In this document: positions 12,398-26,040 of the stretch, piece after piece
Position numbering within the stretch: the first letter of the stretch is position 1
Layout: the number at the start of each line of letters is the position of its first letter
NCBI GenBank assembly: GCA_013398615.1
Contig: VZSR01003806.1
Location: 1,481,884 to 1,545,883 of the forward strand
DNA length: 64,000 bases
Reading direction: 5' to 3'
Source: Brachypodius melanocephalos
Lineage: Eukaryota > Chordata > Aves > Passeriformes > Pycnonotidae
Position numbers and translations under genes: made by a program
Notes under the pieces: model-generated
What the model saw: the letters and a program-made list of their open reading frames with translations, nothing else
Databases searched by the model: none
Told to the model about the DNA's origin: nothing

Positions 12398-15300
12398 GTA
12401 AGTACACAACTTCAAACATTTTCCTTGGAAATTTGCTGTCGTTGTTTTTTCCCAGCCAGCATATATCTACTTAAATTTGCAATTTTAATGTATGGAATTT
12501 GATAATTAATGTAAGCTTAAAATTCAAGTACTGTCAAAAAGATTGTTCATTACAAAGTTCACTCCAAATCCTTAGTAGCATCTTTATAGGCTTTAACATT
12601 AGAGACTAAAACCTGGAAACTGATTTTTTTAAAAGAAAAAAAGAACTACCTATATAACTGTAATTGTATTCACAAGCAATTAAGGGAATAAAAAACTTGG
12701 AATTTGGATTTCAATAAACAGATAATACAGCTTGTATTGTAAAAAAATAAGGCATGTATTGATTTTGAAATTTAAATATTCAAAACTGTATTTGTGCATA
12801 AAATTTTAATGATAGGACATAGTCCACTTTTCAGTAAATTTAAACAAGCCTTATGGAATATTGTAATGTCATATATTGACAGTGTTGGAATTGAGATATA
12901 TTTGAAGGAAAATTCCAGACTAGATAGCTGCTCTTAATATACAGCTCTGCAATACTGTCTGGACTAAAGGAAATAACAGAACTCTGTACAGATTAATTAA
13001 TCTCATCTACTCTAACCATCTCATTTTTGTTGCATATGCTCATTTTTTTAATGCATGATGAGAGCTTGTGGCTAAGAAGATATTTTGGCTATCACTTTTA
13101 GAGGGTTAAGTTATGACATGAATCCTGGTCACCAAACACAAAATTACAGATTTGATAAATTGTCAATGACTAAATAAGAGAAACTAGTAGCATTTGTGTC
13201 ATAATAACATTCATTGACATAGCATAAAAATCTGTTGGATAAAGATACTATTGAACATATTTGATAAAAAGAATCCATTGTAATTTATATTGTAAGGGAG
13301 TTTTAATCCATATAAATAGTTGCCATGTTTCCTTTACTTAATTATAGCTAATGAGTGCTCTTAACACCCACACATTTTATTTTAAATAAACCAGAATATT
13401 TTTTGCAGGGACAACTCCGAGGACAATTATTTTATTATATATAATGGTTTACAAATATTTAAATTTATTATTTCCTAATTTCTGAATTGCCATACCGAAG
13501 CTCTTAGAAAACATCTAATTTAATTTGGCTTAAAAGGTATGATGGAAAATTATTGAAGTATTTGCCCAATGCTCGTGTTTCTTGGGTTGCAATACAAGTA
13601 GCTTCTACTGAGTATATTGAATTCCACATTCTGAGTATCTGAAAAAGAAAAAAGAAAAAACTAAAAGGAAAAAAAAACAAAAAAACCTCCTGTTTTGAGA
13701 GCTTACATGTTACAACAACAAGAAAACCATGAACTGCGAATGGATTTCCACATTTAAGTTTATTTTTTCTTGTATTTTGCAGACCAACTGTATAAGGCAA
13801 CAGTCCTGGTGATGTTGATTTAACTATCTGTAACTTTGACAAAAGGGTTTGCATTTTTTTCTTTTTAGGTTGGGATATACTTTTGCTCCTAGGGATTGCA
13901 GAACTCCTTAAGAGTCAAGCCTTTAAGTAGTAAATCTGCTGTTCCAAATGGTTAATTCTGTTTTCTACACTGCACATACTTTATATGTCAAAATTTGCCA
14001 AAATTATGTCAAAATTAAAATTACATGTAGATTTTCTTGGGTTTTTTATAACCTTTGCATTTGAAACCATTTAGCCTGTGACTACCTAGTCTACATCTAT
14101 TTTATATGACTGTGCAAAAAATAAAAATAACTAAAATATTATTTGCTCATATTAATTACTATTTAATAAGCAGCACTCCATAAGAACATCACCTTCTATA
14201 ACTTTTCTTCACTTTAATAACGTTTTTAAAATCCTGTAGCAGACATCCACTTCTAAATCTGTCACTGACATTTCCAGGACTAGTATAATGGTCTCACTAG
14301 AGACACACTACTTCTAACCATTTCTTCAGTATAATTTTTTTGACTAAAATAGCAACTGTTTTATCCCTGTTACTCCACAGCCCATCACCTAGGATTACAG
14401 TGCCGTGTTGGTCCTACCATCTTTACTGTAAATTGTATGATAAAAGTGAAATCTATGCAAATAAATTTGTCTGCCTTTTGGGTTACAAGATTAGCATTAC
14501 TCTGAAAATCATTTGAGAAACGAAATGATTAATAACTGAAACACACTGGAATATGGGAAGGCCCAAAGACAAAACTATAGTTTCATGATAATTAAGAATG
14601 AATCTGAATTTCTATTGAGACAGTGTTCTTGAAGTCATTAAACACTGGATTGTAACATGCATTACAAAATACATGATATTTAAACAGAATCACAGACGTG
14701 TGCCATTTCTCTTGCTTTTCAGATGGGTCTTCCATAAATGCAAAGTAAAATCCCTCATAAAAGACTAGGTCCACTTGTAGAGTCCATTATCATGAGAAAG
14801 TTCGTAACTAAATGTCAGAGTGATTTTCTTATCAAAATTTTTTATTAGTTGGTTGTAATAACTTCTGTTACATTTATAGAGCTTTGAGCAGCACTTTGCA
14901 GTTTCTTATTCATCCCAGGAGAATGGAGTTTACAGTGGAGACTTTCCTAGCTAGATTTAATTACTAAATTTTTCAGGGTAACTTAAAGAAATAATACAGC
15001 TTTTCTTACAGTCTTCAAGCTTCTGTTGGCAGACAAAATGCCAGAATTTCTGTAGAAATTCTGCAGAATGTCTCTGTAGAACCTCGTACATTTGATTCTA
15101 AAATTTTGTAGCTTTTATGATTTAGTTTGAATACAATATGCTAAAAATAAATATCTTTCTAAATTTAAATCTACTTCTAAATATTTGAATCCTTCAGCTT
15201 GGCAGAAAATTGTCATGTCTCAACATATAAGCCTCAGCCCCATGCAAAATTTTCCAGTTCTCAGGCACTAAAGTCATCAAGGTAATAGCTACCTCTTTAT

Positions 15301-17012
15301 TGGGTGCTTTATTGTAAATTTAAACATTGTAAACAAACATTGTATTGTAAACAAACTCAAACTTTATAATGAGTTTATCAGTCGTGCCAAGATGTTTTAA
15401 GTCAGTCATCCTATGAGCATTGGAACTGTCTAAAGGCAGGTCAGTAAATAGGAGAACTCTCAATATTTTATGGAAAGAAGATTGAGGGAGTTGAGAACCA
15501 TGATATATAAATGATGTGTCCTAGCATGAGCTTTCCACAGTGTCCGAACACTCATCCATTAGGAATTGTCTGTGTAACCTCAAACCAGCAGCACTACAGC
15601 TCGAGGGGAATATGAGGAACCGTGATGTTTAAAAAAGAGAAAAAAAATAAAGTGTAGGCTGCCCATCTTTATTTTTTTCCCCATCTTTAGTTTTCTGCAC
15701 TTACAGTATTATAATAATCAATTACTTACCAACAGGTCATAACCAGAAATCTTACAGTCCATATTAGAGGAAACTCAGCCATTTTAGCAGCAGTTCCAGA
15801 TGCTACATTCAGTAGTTATTAGTAAGACCATTCTTCTTGTAAGGGGATGGTGTATTTTAATTTTATTTTCAATATATCAGAGTAAGAACCCAAATTATTG
15901 TAGATATGGGAAATATAGTTTCTTGTTCATAACCTTGATTGAAGACAGAGAATTCCTGTAACTTCTCTCATGGTTCCTCAGTTCTCATCTTGTTTCTACT
16001 CAGCCTCTCCCTTTATTATGTCTTTGCATTGAAGTTGTAACAGTATTAAGATCTGGTTTACTATACTTAAATAATATGTTTTGGAATAATCCATACACAG
16101 TTTTCTTGAGAAATTCTGCTTCAGGAGCATTATATCTTGGTTTGGCACATTATTAGTTTTACTTAATTCATGCCTATTTTTTTTTTGCATAATCAAGACT
16201 GAGAGCTGGAAGAAAGAGAATTTTCTGGTTTGGATCTGACAAAAGTTTAGTTAGTGAGATTCTACGGCCACTTTTTATGTGTGACTTTTTCCACTATTTT
16301 TTGTAAAACATATCACTGTGATCTGAATAGTTTTCAGGACTAGAACTTGAGTATGCACTAGGGGCTTTTTGCTATTAAGAAGCAATCTTTTTCTTAATGA
16401 TTCTTTTTGACACGTAACTTTTTGATACCAGAATTATAGACGTATAAGTGACACTACTGACAAGAGCTAAAGTTTTGTTGTGGGATTCACCAGTTTGCCT
16501 TATATGTGTTGTATACTGCACTGTATTTAGCTATATTTAGCTGTCACACATTACTGTGTGAGAAATAGCAGTTTCCCTGGAATTTGAGAGATCATTGTGA
16601 GTTATTTGAATGGAGTAGATGTGATTGTGGTAAGTTCTGGACACACAAGCTCTAAGGCATGTAAAATAATTTTCTTCACTTTTAGAAAGCATGGCAGAAA
16701 AGCAATACTCATCCCAACAGGTTAAAACTAATTCATACAGTCTCATCTCTTACAATTTAATTACTTAATGAAAACTTTAGGTAGGAACAGCTTCATTAAA
16801 AGTGATTAATACATCATTCAAAATTTTTTTCTATTACTTTACATTGTTCTATTTCTTACAGAATAGTTAATTTTTTCAAAAAAACCCCAACTGTTTAGAA
16901 CAGGATGTGAATAATTTAAAAGGCTGTGTTTTGTAGTAGTAGTGGTGATAGTAGTAGTAGGACTAGTAATTTGTGCATCTACAAATGACTTTGCCATTTA
17001 TCCTACATACAG
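12398..17012 (+). other. CSMD3: CSMD3 intron, 4.6 kb
   Basis: AT-rich intron with donor GTAAGT and acceptor CATACAG. No recognisable transposon fragment. A TAG/GTAG trinucleotide run sits at 16933-16966, shortly before the acceptor. An open frame at 13504-13854 on the - strand looks like chance. Confidence 0.85.
16933..16966. repeat. (GTA)n microsatellite near acceptor
   Basis: An interrupted run of GTA/TAG trinucleotides with one GGTGAT interruption, ending in GGACTAG. It ends about 45 bases upstream of the AG used by the exon at 17013. Confidence 0.9.
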
Positions 17013-17125
17013 ACTCACTGGATCTAGTGTTCCTGATCTTATTGTGAGCATGAGCAACCAGATGTGGCTTCATTTACAATCTGATGACAGCATTGGCTCA
17101 CCAGGATTCAAAGCTGTTTATCAAG
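17013..17125 (+). CDS. CSMD3: CSMD3 exon: C-terminal part of the same CUB domain
   Basis: A 113-base exon. Its first base completes a Val codon from the previous exon, then 37 codons run from LTGSSVPDLIV to GFKAVYQ, and it leaves one G for the next exon (phase 2 to phase 1). WLHLQSDDS is the usual last-third CUB motif, F/L.SD.S, whose Asp completes the calcium site. GF.A.Y is the closing strand. The acceptor has a poor pyrimidine tract (GCCATTTATCCTACATACAG), with a TAG microsatellite just upstream. The donor GTATGA is weaker than GTAAGT. It is followed by the longest intron in the window. Confidence 0.93.
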
Positions 17126-20100
17126 GTATGAGCAAAATTAACTATTTTAAGCTTATGTTGTAACTTACTTCATTATACCCCAACAAATTAATTTCAAATA
17201 GGCATTTAGTCCTTTCATAAACTTTAAGTTTTGATACTGTCTGTATTTTCAGTTAATGGTTAATGAAGACATGGATTTGCAAATACCTACAAAATAACTA
17301 AAAATATTTGCAAGTAAAAATGAAAGTTATTGTTCTAATACTTTTTGCTGGGGGGTCGATAGAAGCTCCAAATTCTAATATATTTGAAAGGTCTTAAATT
17401 TTACATTCTGCTAACCTGTATCATATTGGATACTATTTGAAAAATATTGTTAATATTCTAAGACTTTATTGGGGTACTTATAAACCTTATTTTCATGCCT
17501 TACTGAGAATTTTCATAGACCTAAGTCAAAATTAGTATGCAATGAAAACAACAGAACAGATATATTGTATGTTATTCTGGAAATTAAGAAGATGTATATA
17601 GTTATGGAAATTTAACTCAAAAAATTATCTAAATTACCCTAGCCTCATTTGTGTTGCTTCTGTCTCAAAGAAATGAAAACCTTTGCAGTATGAACATTTA
17701 TAAACAGTATAAACATTTTTTTTCTTTTTGACTGTGTGAAATTCTGTACCTTCTGAAGTTGATTAATTGCATTAAAAAAACCCTATTATCTCTTAGTATG
17801 CAGGCATTTTTTTTTTCCACTTCAATAGGTTGCATAGACCTTCAGCTAGAAAGCACTCTTTCTTATTAACATCTGGTATCATTTTCTGTTAATTTCCATG
17901 TTAATTAGTTCACCTTAAGGATAAGGGAAAACATTTGATACTATTTTCAATGGTACCTTATGGGCACATATGATGAAAATTATTTGATAATAATCTCGTC
18001 AAAATTAGTTTTGTACAAAAGATGCTGCAAAACATTGAGAGACTATTCACAGTTCAGTAACTGAAAGTAACTGAATTAGAAGAGTGGGAGTGCTCCTTAA
18101 ACATTGTCCATAAAATGAAGTACCTTGTTTAAGTGTTTCACTTAATTTCATAAAAAGTTACTGTCTTGTTTCAATACCAAAAGAGGCAAAATAAAGAGTG
18201 AAAAGTTGTGGAGATGTTAACCTCAAGTTTAGAAAGCTTTGCATTTATTTCACTAAGGACATTAATGCTTGCCTGAGCAGGCTTTCAGAAGTAAGGTCTA
18301 TGGCTGTGACATATGGTGAATGTTGAAAGGAACAGGAATGGGAAATATTCCCCAGTGGTCAGCCAGGAAACCTGGTGTTACTTCTCCACATCAATATTTT
18401 TTTACTAATGGTCTCTCCTTTGAGGCAGGTGGTGATGACAACAATGATTAGGGTTATACTGCCACCATTATTTTTCCCTAACAGTGTATTTCTTTGGGAC
18501 TCACTCAAGCTCACTAATCAGATCAACTGTTACACATTCATAGTTTAAGTTTCTGTGTTCACATATTGCTGGATAATATTTGTGTGTTTTAATTATTATT
18601 ATCTACTTTTATGCACCATGCTTTGGTTTACTTTAAGAGGAGAAAGAACGGGTGATGCTCACGAGGGTGGCAACTTCTCACTTCCCATGAGAATCCTCCA
18701 TAGCAACACCACTGAGATTTGCAGGTGAATGGCCATGAGAATAACCATATGAAAACAAGGCAAATTACAGACGCTCTTGAAACACTGTCCCAATTGCTTA
18801 AGTGCAATGTACAGGAGCTGTGAATGGAAAAGCACATGCAAGCCTGTAGCCCTTCTGTGGCTGAGACATTAGGGAATCTGAAGGCATTATGCCATGCATT
18901 AAGTCTGAATAATTACACGGCACAAGTATGTTTTATTGTTTGAGTACAATCATATACTCTTTATCTAAATTAATCTTACTCCTTCTTGTCCCTTCTGTCG
19001 TGGTTTTATCTTTTGTACTTGTGTCATTTCTAGAGTCTGTGTTTACCTAGAAAATATATTGTCTTTCAAAAATCCATTTGTGAAATACATTGAGTGGAAA
19101 TAGTGATTGTACTGTGGAGAGAGAGTGTTGGCACAAGTTGTATATCTGACAATTTACACTGTTTACTCAAACCAAATTTATGAACTTTACCTACCTGTAA
19201 CCCTTTGAAAAAGTTCAAAAATATTAATTATATATATCAGGTGTTATATTTTTCTGCTATAATTTCCTCCTAGTATTTCTAATATAAATTCATCTGTTGT
19301 AATTTCTGTATTTTATTAATTTTATTTTATTTATGGAGTTCAATCTCTTACTTCTGTGGACTTTCTGCAAATACCTGAAGTATACAATGTGCATTTTGCA
19401 GTAGCAGTAGCATCTCTTTGATGAAGTATATTGTTATTATTTGACAGTTGTATTTTGGTTTTCAGTCTTGTTTTCCAACCCATTGTGGGTTATTCGGGGT
19501 TTTTTTTTAGGTTTGCAAGTCAGTTTAAAAATTCTAAAATATGAAATGTTTACAAGTTAAAAAGTATAGTAAATGTTTTAAGATAAAGGCAAATTATAGC
19601 TTATTTTTCTCTTTCATTTGAATGTTCTCATTATTTTTATTAGAATTTTCTCATCTTTTATTGTTGATGAAACTTTTAACCATCTGCACTCGCAATACAT
19701 TTTGTGCTTAAGGCTAAGTGTAAAGTTTAAATTTCTATCCCATCACAAGGTGCCTGAATAAATCTCCTTCCCTTTGTTTTGCAGTCAAAGAACCTGTCTA
19801 AAAATAGCATCTCATTTTAATTGTGAGAAAGTTAATAGATTGTGACATGTAATCTCAAGGACACTATCTTAGTGATTGCAGTTAGCTAAAAAGAAGGCAA
19901 ATTGCAGACTTGGATGTCTTATACATGTTCTGTATAAGACAAAGTAAAGGACATACTTACTTAAATCTTTTTTTCTCCAAAATTTGTGAGTTTTGCTCAG
20001 GATTGGAACATGATTTCTCACCCTCTTGGGCAATATTTTACAGCTCACCGACCAAGTCTTACTTTGCATCTAATATTTTTTATTATTATTATTACTACTT

Positions 20101-20457
20101 AAATAATGTCATAGTCTATAGAAAATTGTTACTTTAACTGAACTTCATCTAACTTTAATTATTAAGAAAGGATATTCACCTATCTTACATTATTAGCATG
20201 TCCACCTAAAAATGGCACAAAATGATGCCTCTAAATGAACTGACATGCATAACAGATTTTATGTATGAATAATAAATTTAATTCTATTTACAATTTGCCT
20301 AAGGGATTAAGAGAGAGGCATGTCTTCCCAAGTTCTTTTGCCTCTTCTTTGGCTCACCTTCAGAAACATGTTAATGTCAGAAAGATGTGGGGTTCTCTAT
20401 ATTCTCACTGTTCCAGGTTTTGTAGTCTGCCCTATTAATCATGTTTCTTGACTGTAG

Positions 20458-20607
20458 AAGAAAGTTCACCAACAGCTGGAGCCACAAGAAAGATTTCAGA
20501 CTTAGGTCCTGTAGAAATAGTTCCTGGAAAGAGTTTTGAAGACAGAGGAATAACACTGCACTGGTATCGCTGTATGCGCTGGAAGGTGACCTGTGGAAAC
20601 CCAGATG
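20458..20607 (+). CDS. Candidate cassette exon in CSMD3 intron (unproven)
   Basis: A 150-base open segment bounded by AG (GTTTCTTGACTGTAG) and GT (GATGGTAAAAC). Spliced between the exons at 17013 and 34553 it fits exactly: the incoming phase-1 G makes GAA, 49 codons follow without a stop, and it ends in a single G that again makes GAA with the next exon. The peptide starts ESSPTAGATRKISD and ends RWKVTCGNPD, with two cysteines. It is about 45% GC with two CpGs, inside AT-rich surroundings. I do not recognise the peptide, and the main human isoform as I remember it has no insert here. Two - strand frames are also open, so it may simply be a stop-poor patch. Confidence 0.33.
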
Positions 20608-22263
20608 GTAAAACAAGTGATGCTAGTTTTTTAACTCCAGGAAAATGACAAACAGCAACCGTGTTAGCAAATACAAGAGGTGTCTTGATATTTTTCTGCC
20701 AGTTATACTCAGTGTCATGCATTATAAAGACAAAAATAATTTAAGCATTACCTCTGTGTAATGAATAAAATGCAAGACACTACAGGCAACCCTTAACTTT
20801 TATGACAAACTTTATAAACCATGTTAGAAACACATTATTATTGCTAAAACAGAAGGCTGTTAATCCATGCTAAAAAAAAAGTTTAAAAGCTGAAGAATTA
20901 TTTAAACATACCATTATTTTTCTAAAAAAACTCTTATTTTATAGATTGTATTTGAAAGTCCTTCATTCTTTGTTATAGATCCTAGATATCTTAACAGAAT
21001 GGTTTAATACCTTTCAAAAAGAATCCTCTGAAAGTATATTTTTCTGTGAAAAGGCCAAAAATCTAAATTGTTCTGTCTTGGAAGAGTGAGATATGTTGTA
21101 ATTCCACACCTAAGTGTTTCAAAGGATCTAAACTGAAATCCACTCCAATTATTATGTATGCCAGTTTTCCCTACTGAAGCCAAGATGACCAGGTGTCACT
21201 CCACACGTCTTCATAAATTAAACAAAATTACATTGTTTTTCACAGCTGATACTTCATGATAAAACCCACTAACATTTCTCAATGCGTATACAGCACTATA
21301 AAGTGCTGCTTTAAAATAAAAAAAAATCAAGAAAAAAAAAAAAAGAGAAGAAAACATTTACAGAAAAAAAATACTGTATACAGGCTGTTGTAAAGACAGT
21401 TTTCAGAGTTTCAACAACAGAGCTGTTTAAATGTAAAGAAATTATGAAAATGGACTGTAAGTTTTAGTTTCTAATACAAATTTTCCTTCCTGAGTATTTA
21501 GTAAATGGAACAGTTTAATCTAAGTGTTTGAAACATCAATCCTGGTCTTTGTTTCTTAGCAGATACAGACCAATTTGAAAGTTTGATCAACAATTTAATA
21601 ATTTTAGGTAAAAAAGAAATAGGTGTTTTACCAGTTAAAACTTTCTCTATTTTTTTAATATAGAAAACACCACAGTATATACACCATGGACTTAACTGTC
21701 CATTGATGTTACTTAAGAAGATATAGTCCTTTCACGCTTTAGGCCAAAATAATTGTTTTTTAGTAATTTTCCTTATTTAATTCATAAAGTCATGACATAC
21801 TCAGAATTTCCTGTTAATATCTACAACTGAGATTGTTTGGAATTCTTAAGTATCTTCCATTCATTTATGAAGTACCTGCAAATGATGGTCAGACAAAAAG
21901 ATGCATCATAGCTAGACAGCAACAGATAGCATGTTATGATTTTTTTTTCTTCCAAATAAGAATTCTTCTTATAGAGCATTTTATTTTTCTACCAGTTTTC
22001 TGTATTTTTTTGCTATAAGGTTCAAACCATGATAACTGTATTGCCCCTTTGTTTTGAGGCCTTTGATGCATGACACTCCACTCTTTGGTTTCAAAAATCA
22101 AACACTACATTTTAAATGAGTAATAAATCAGCCGTTCGTGTTGTCTCGCCAGTGGTGACACTTAGTTTAAGCTTTATTTTACTTTAAGTAAACAAACTTT
22201 TTCAAACAGTAATGGAAGAATTGATTAAATGACATGACTGAAACACATTGGACTATTTTGAAA

Positions 22264-22335
22264 GAGTCATAGAAACATTAAGGTTGAAAAGGACCCTTAA
22301 GATCATTGAGTCCAGTTGTTAACCTAACATTTCTA
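22264..22335 (-). repeat. CR1 LINE 3' terminal fragment, reverse
   Basis: TCATAGAAACATTAAGGTTG, AAAAGGACCCTTAAGATCAT and GAGTCCAGTTGTTAACCTAA follow the reverse of a CR1 3' end (consensus-like TCATAGAAT...GGTTGGAAAAGACC...AAGATCAT). Only the tail survives. Confidence 0.75.
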
Positions 22336-25300
22336 AGTCTAAAAATTCTAGTATGGATGATTTCTTAAGGTATACCAAAGATATACTTTATAGTAGCCAT
22401 TTAAAAATATATATATATACACATTTATAGATATATGAAGTGTATTTCACATATTAGAATAATTTCAAACAATCTGATTAATCTCTCCCCTCAAATTTTA
22501 CCCAAAATTTTTCAGATTGTGATTTTCTTGTATGTATATTAGAATACATTGTATACCACAAAATTAATTCAGTAAGTTTTGCATAAACTTGTAAAATAAT
22601 ACAGCTAATCTTCTATTTACTGTTATTCTATATATAAAAAAAACATATTCTGGCTTTTAAGATACATGCAGCAATAAAAGCTGATGTTCTTTTGATGAAA
22701 AGCAGTGATAAAACCCTGGAAACAGGAGCTACATTTATTCTTTAAAAATGTCTGTTACGTCTGCAAGGAGGTGCTCGTAAATGTTAAAATTAACAAGGTA
22801 CAATAAATTTAAAGTGCAGATGTAGCTAAGTAATCTACCTTAAATGCCTGTGTAAGCACTCTCCTTCAGTGACATTTTCACCCTTCATAACTGCAACTTA
22901 ATCTTCTTTGAAAGAAGACTACAAATCCTCTGAAGAGGATTAAACCACAGTGATCTGAGGACAATGGCACACCCCAAGGAGTAGTTTTACACATCCTTTT
23001 GTGTGGCTTTAATGGTCTTGGTTGTGTTCTTTTCCTAGTTAGGGAGAAGCATGTGTGTGTATATGTTGTTGTGGTTGAGCCCAGCAGGGGCAAGGAAGGA
23101 GAGATTCTCCTCAGTGGCCAGACCTGCTGGGACAGTCTCCATGGCTGAGGTGCTAATTCCTAGGATTTGGGGGAGCAGGATCAGAGATGCTCTTCATAGG
23201 CAGACCAGAATACACAAAGGTGTCTGCCTAGAGCTTTATCATTGGAGTGCTGGTGTATGACATCAGTGTTCTCCACACAAATCTTCACCTGCACTGAATT
23301 TCATCCAAATCCTTGGAGTCCTGATTGTTGTCCACTGTAGACTACCTTTATCACTACTCATTTCTAGTGTAGTGTGTAAATTTATTTATTAAAACTGCTG
23401 TCTTAGAAATGCTGTACTGGAATTCTGCACAAACCACATAATGATATTTTTATATAGTAGATTCATTTTAGCTGTTATTGAGATTTTAAAAGTATATGGA
23501 ATTTCTTGTTCATATGCATTTTTCCATCTTTTTAGGCTAGGCTGGATTCCTATTATCATCTCATTAAAGTAAATTGCAGTTTTTAGGATTTTGGTGCTTA
23601 TTGGTATGCTTTCCTTTTTAGTAACTTAACACCATGAAAAGACAAAAGATGGTCATGTTTGGGTCATTAAACAGTTTCTGCATGATTTGTGCCTTCATTA
23701 TAGCATTTATTGAATTTCTTGAATTTCTTGAATTTCGGCACTGTTGATTACTAAGCCACATGATTTCAAATGGAAAATTATATTTGAATCTCAAATATTA
23801 TTGAAAACACCATGCTGGTAGTTGGTACTAAAGAAAGATCTGTTGGAAATATTAAGCAATAGTTGAAGGTTTTAATTCTAACACACAATTGTCTATTAGT
23901 AAGATCCTCTGTAAAGAACATTTATTTCAATAAAGAGTTCTTCAAAGCTCTTCAGGACCTTATATCTTTCCCAAGTCCTTTCAACCATTGCATGATTTAT
24001 CTATTCAGCTCATAAACAGACATAAATTTTACACTTTGACTGAAATTGATGTGACATAGTAACACCTCCACTTTTTGCAAAGTCAGCATATCCTCCAGAG
24101 CAGCCTTTTTTATATTGGACTCTCATTTTGTTAGCAATATAGATTAAAGGTGGTTGTTATTCAGATGAAATAATGGCTTATTTTAATGTTGCTGTGAAAT
24201 TTGAGAAAAACAATACTTCCTAATCTAAAACATTAGCAAGAACAATTTTCAGACTTTGTGCATTTAATTTCTTTGTTGTATATATGTCAGCATATTAAAG
24301 AAATCCGTTCAGACTCTTTATTATACATGAGAATTGTCGAATTAATTTATCAAAAAGCTACAATGATATCTTATTTAGCATCGTGTGTGTTTTCATGCTC
24401 TGTTTGCATAGGAACATGTCTGAAAACTGAATTTTATTCTGACCATTAAGAACTAACAACATTTACTAGAAAATGGATTATATGAAATAGAGATTCTTGA
24501 TGTTCTGAGAACATCACACATATAAGATTGTAGAGTGGAGGTTTTTAAGTGCAATGAGCAATGAACTACATTAAATGGGATATGTGTGCAGATGAAGCTG
24601 CATACAAAGCACTGTCAGTGAAAAACAGTTTGCTACTGCCTTGTACCTCACCTCTCATCTGACCTTTCCAGGCCAGCACAGCCATGGCCAGGCCTTTCTT
24701 CAGTCAGACATTATGCACCCTTCATGGAAAGATTTTTAAAGAGCATTTCCTTTACAATTCACTTATAGGCTTGGCATTAGTGTTTTCAAAGGGTCTTTAT
24801 TTTTCCTTTCAGTGTCCAAAGAATAGTGTGATGCTGAAGGAACTTATAGAAAGCAGGGTACTATTTACTTTAAAACAAAATCATCACAAGTAGAGCACAA
24901 AAGAAAGAGGTGACTGTTTTGCAGATACTCTAACAATATCAGTTGTAATATAAAAAATAAATGAAGCATGAGTCCTTGTAAATACATATGTAAACTGTTT
25001 CCAGTCTATATCTCCAGGTATGCATTTTGATGTGTTTTTCCAAGAAAAAAAAAAGGACTATTTCTGTCAGGTGAATATACTTAGCTCTGTTTCAGTGCTA
25101 GAGTGTGATATTAGCCTGTGTGAACTTGCATATAGCCTTCCTTGCAGAACTAAGACTTTAAATGCTTTAAAGCAACAACAACAAAAAACCAAAAGGCACA
25201 CACGCACAAAAATGTATATATGTAAAGCCAGAAGGTATAAACCTTTTGGATATTTCTTATGATCTGCAGTACTCACCACATTTCAGTCTGTCTTTGATAA

Positions 25301-25929
25301 TGTCAGGGTCTTAATATTTGTTGCCACTTTCAGTTTTCTGATGTCTATATGACCTCTGAAACAGTGAAACATTTTCATACAGTCACCTTTACAAAGAACA
25401 TGATAAAAAAAGCTTGTGTCTGTTAATTTTTCTAGTGTGTTGTATTAGCATGCTGCAGAAAAGATTCCTGAGTTTTGGTGAGTATCATTTCTCAAGCTTA
25501 TTCAGCTTGCAACTGAACCTTGCCGGACTGTGTTTCCAAATATTATCATACTGAGTTTTGGCCAGAAGTTCCTCCTGTGCTATTTTGGTAAAGTTAATAG
25601 GCAGAGAAAAGAGGAGGAATTTTAACAGATTTTAGCAAGAATTGGATGTCAAAAAAATTCAATTTTTTTTTTTCCATACATTCAAGTAATTCCATTTTTT
25701 TTTTAATTTCCACTCACAAAATGCTCAAGAAAAGTGGGTTCAATGTATTTATTGGTATTATTTTTTAATCTACCAAGATTGAAAGTATATAAAAGAATCT
25801 GACTATGCCTGATCAGTTTGCTTCTGTACAGTATAGTGGTTTGGATGCATTTTCACCAGAGCATGTAACTGATGGGAACAACATAAATATATTTACATCT
25901 ACATTTTCCCCCACTCGCATTTCTTGAGC

Positions 25930-26040
25930 TATTTTGGAAAAACAAAAGAAAACCAAAAAACCCTCCAAAACACCCAAACAGCAAACCAAAACAACATTGT
26001 ATCTATCCAATGCTTTAAAACTTTTTTTTTTTTTTTTTTT
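25930..26040. repeat. A/C-rich tract followed by poly-T
   Basis: An A/C-rich stretch (AAACCAAAAAACCC, CCAAAACACCCAAACAGC) at about 25938-25995, followed by 19 T at 26022-26040. Low complexity only. Confidence 0.8.

Noticed and set aside
20377..20722. Two overlapping - strand frames opposite the candidate cassette exon
   Set aside because: No recognised protein similarity and no fitting gene on that strand. They weaken, but do not replace, the + strand reading.
22880..23330. GC-richer block that could be an exon or repeat
   Set aside because: No domain pattern, no frame continuing from the flanking exons and no repeat family that I recognise.
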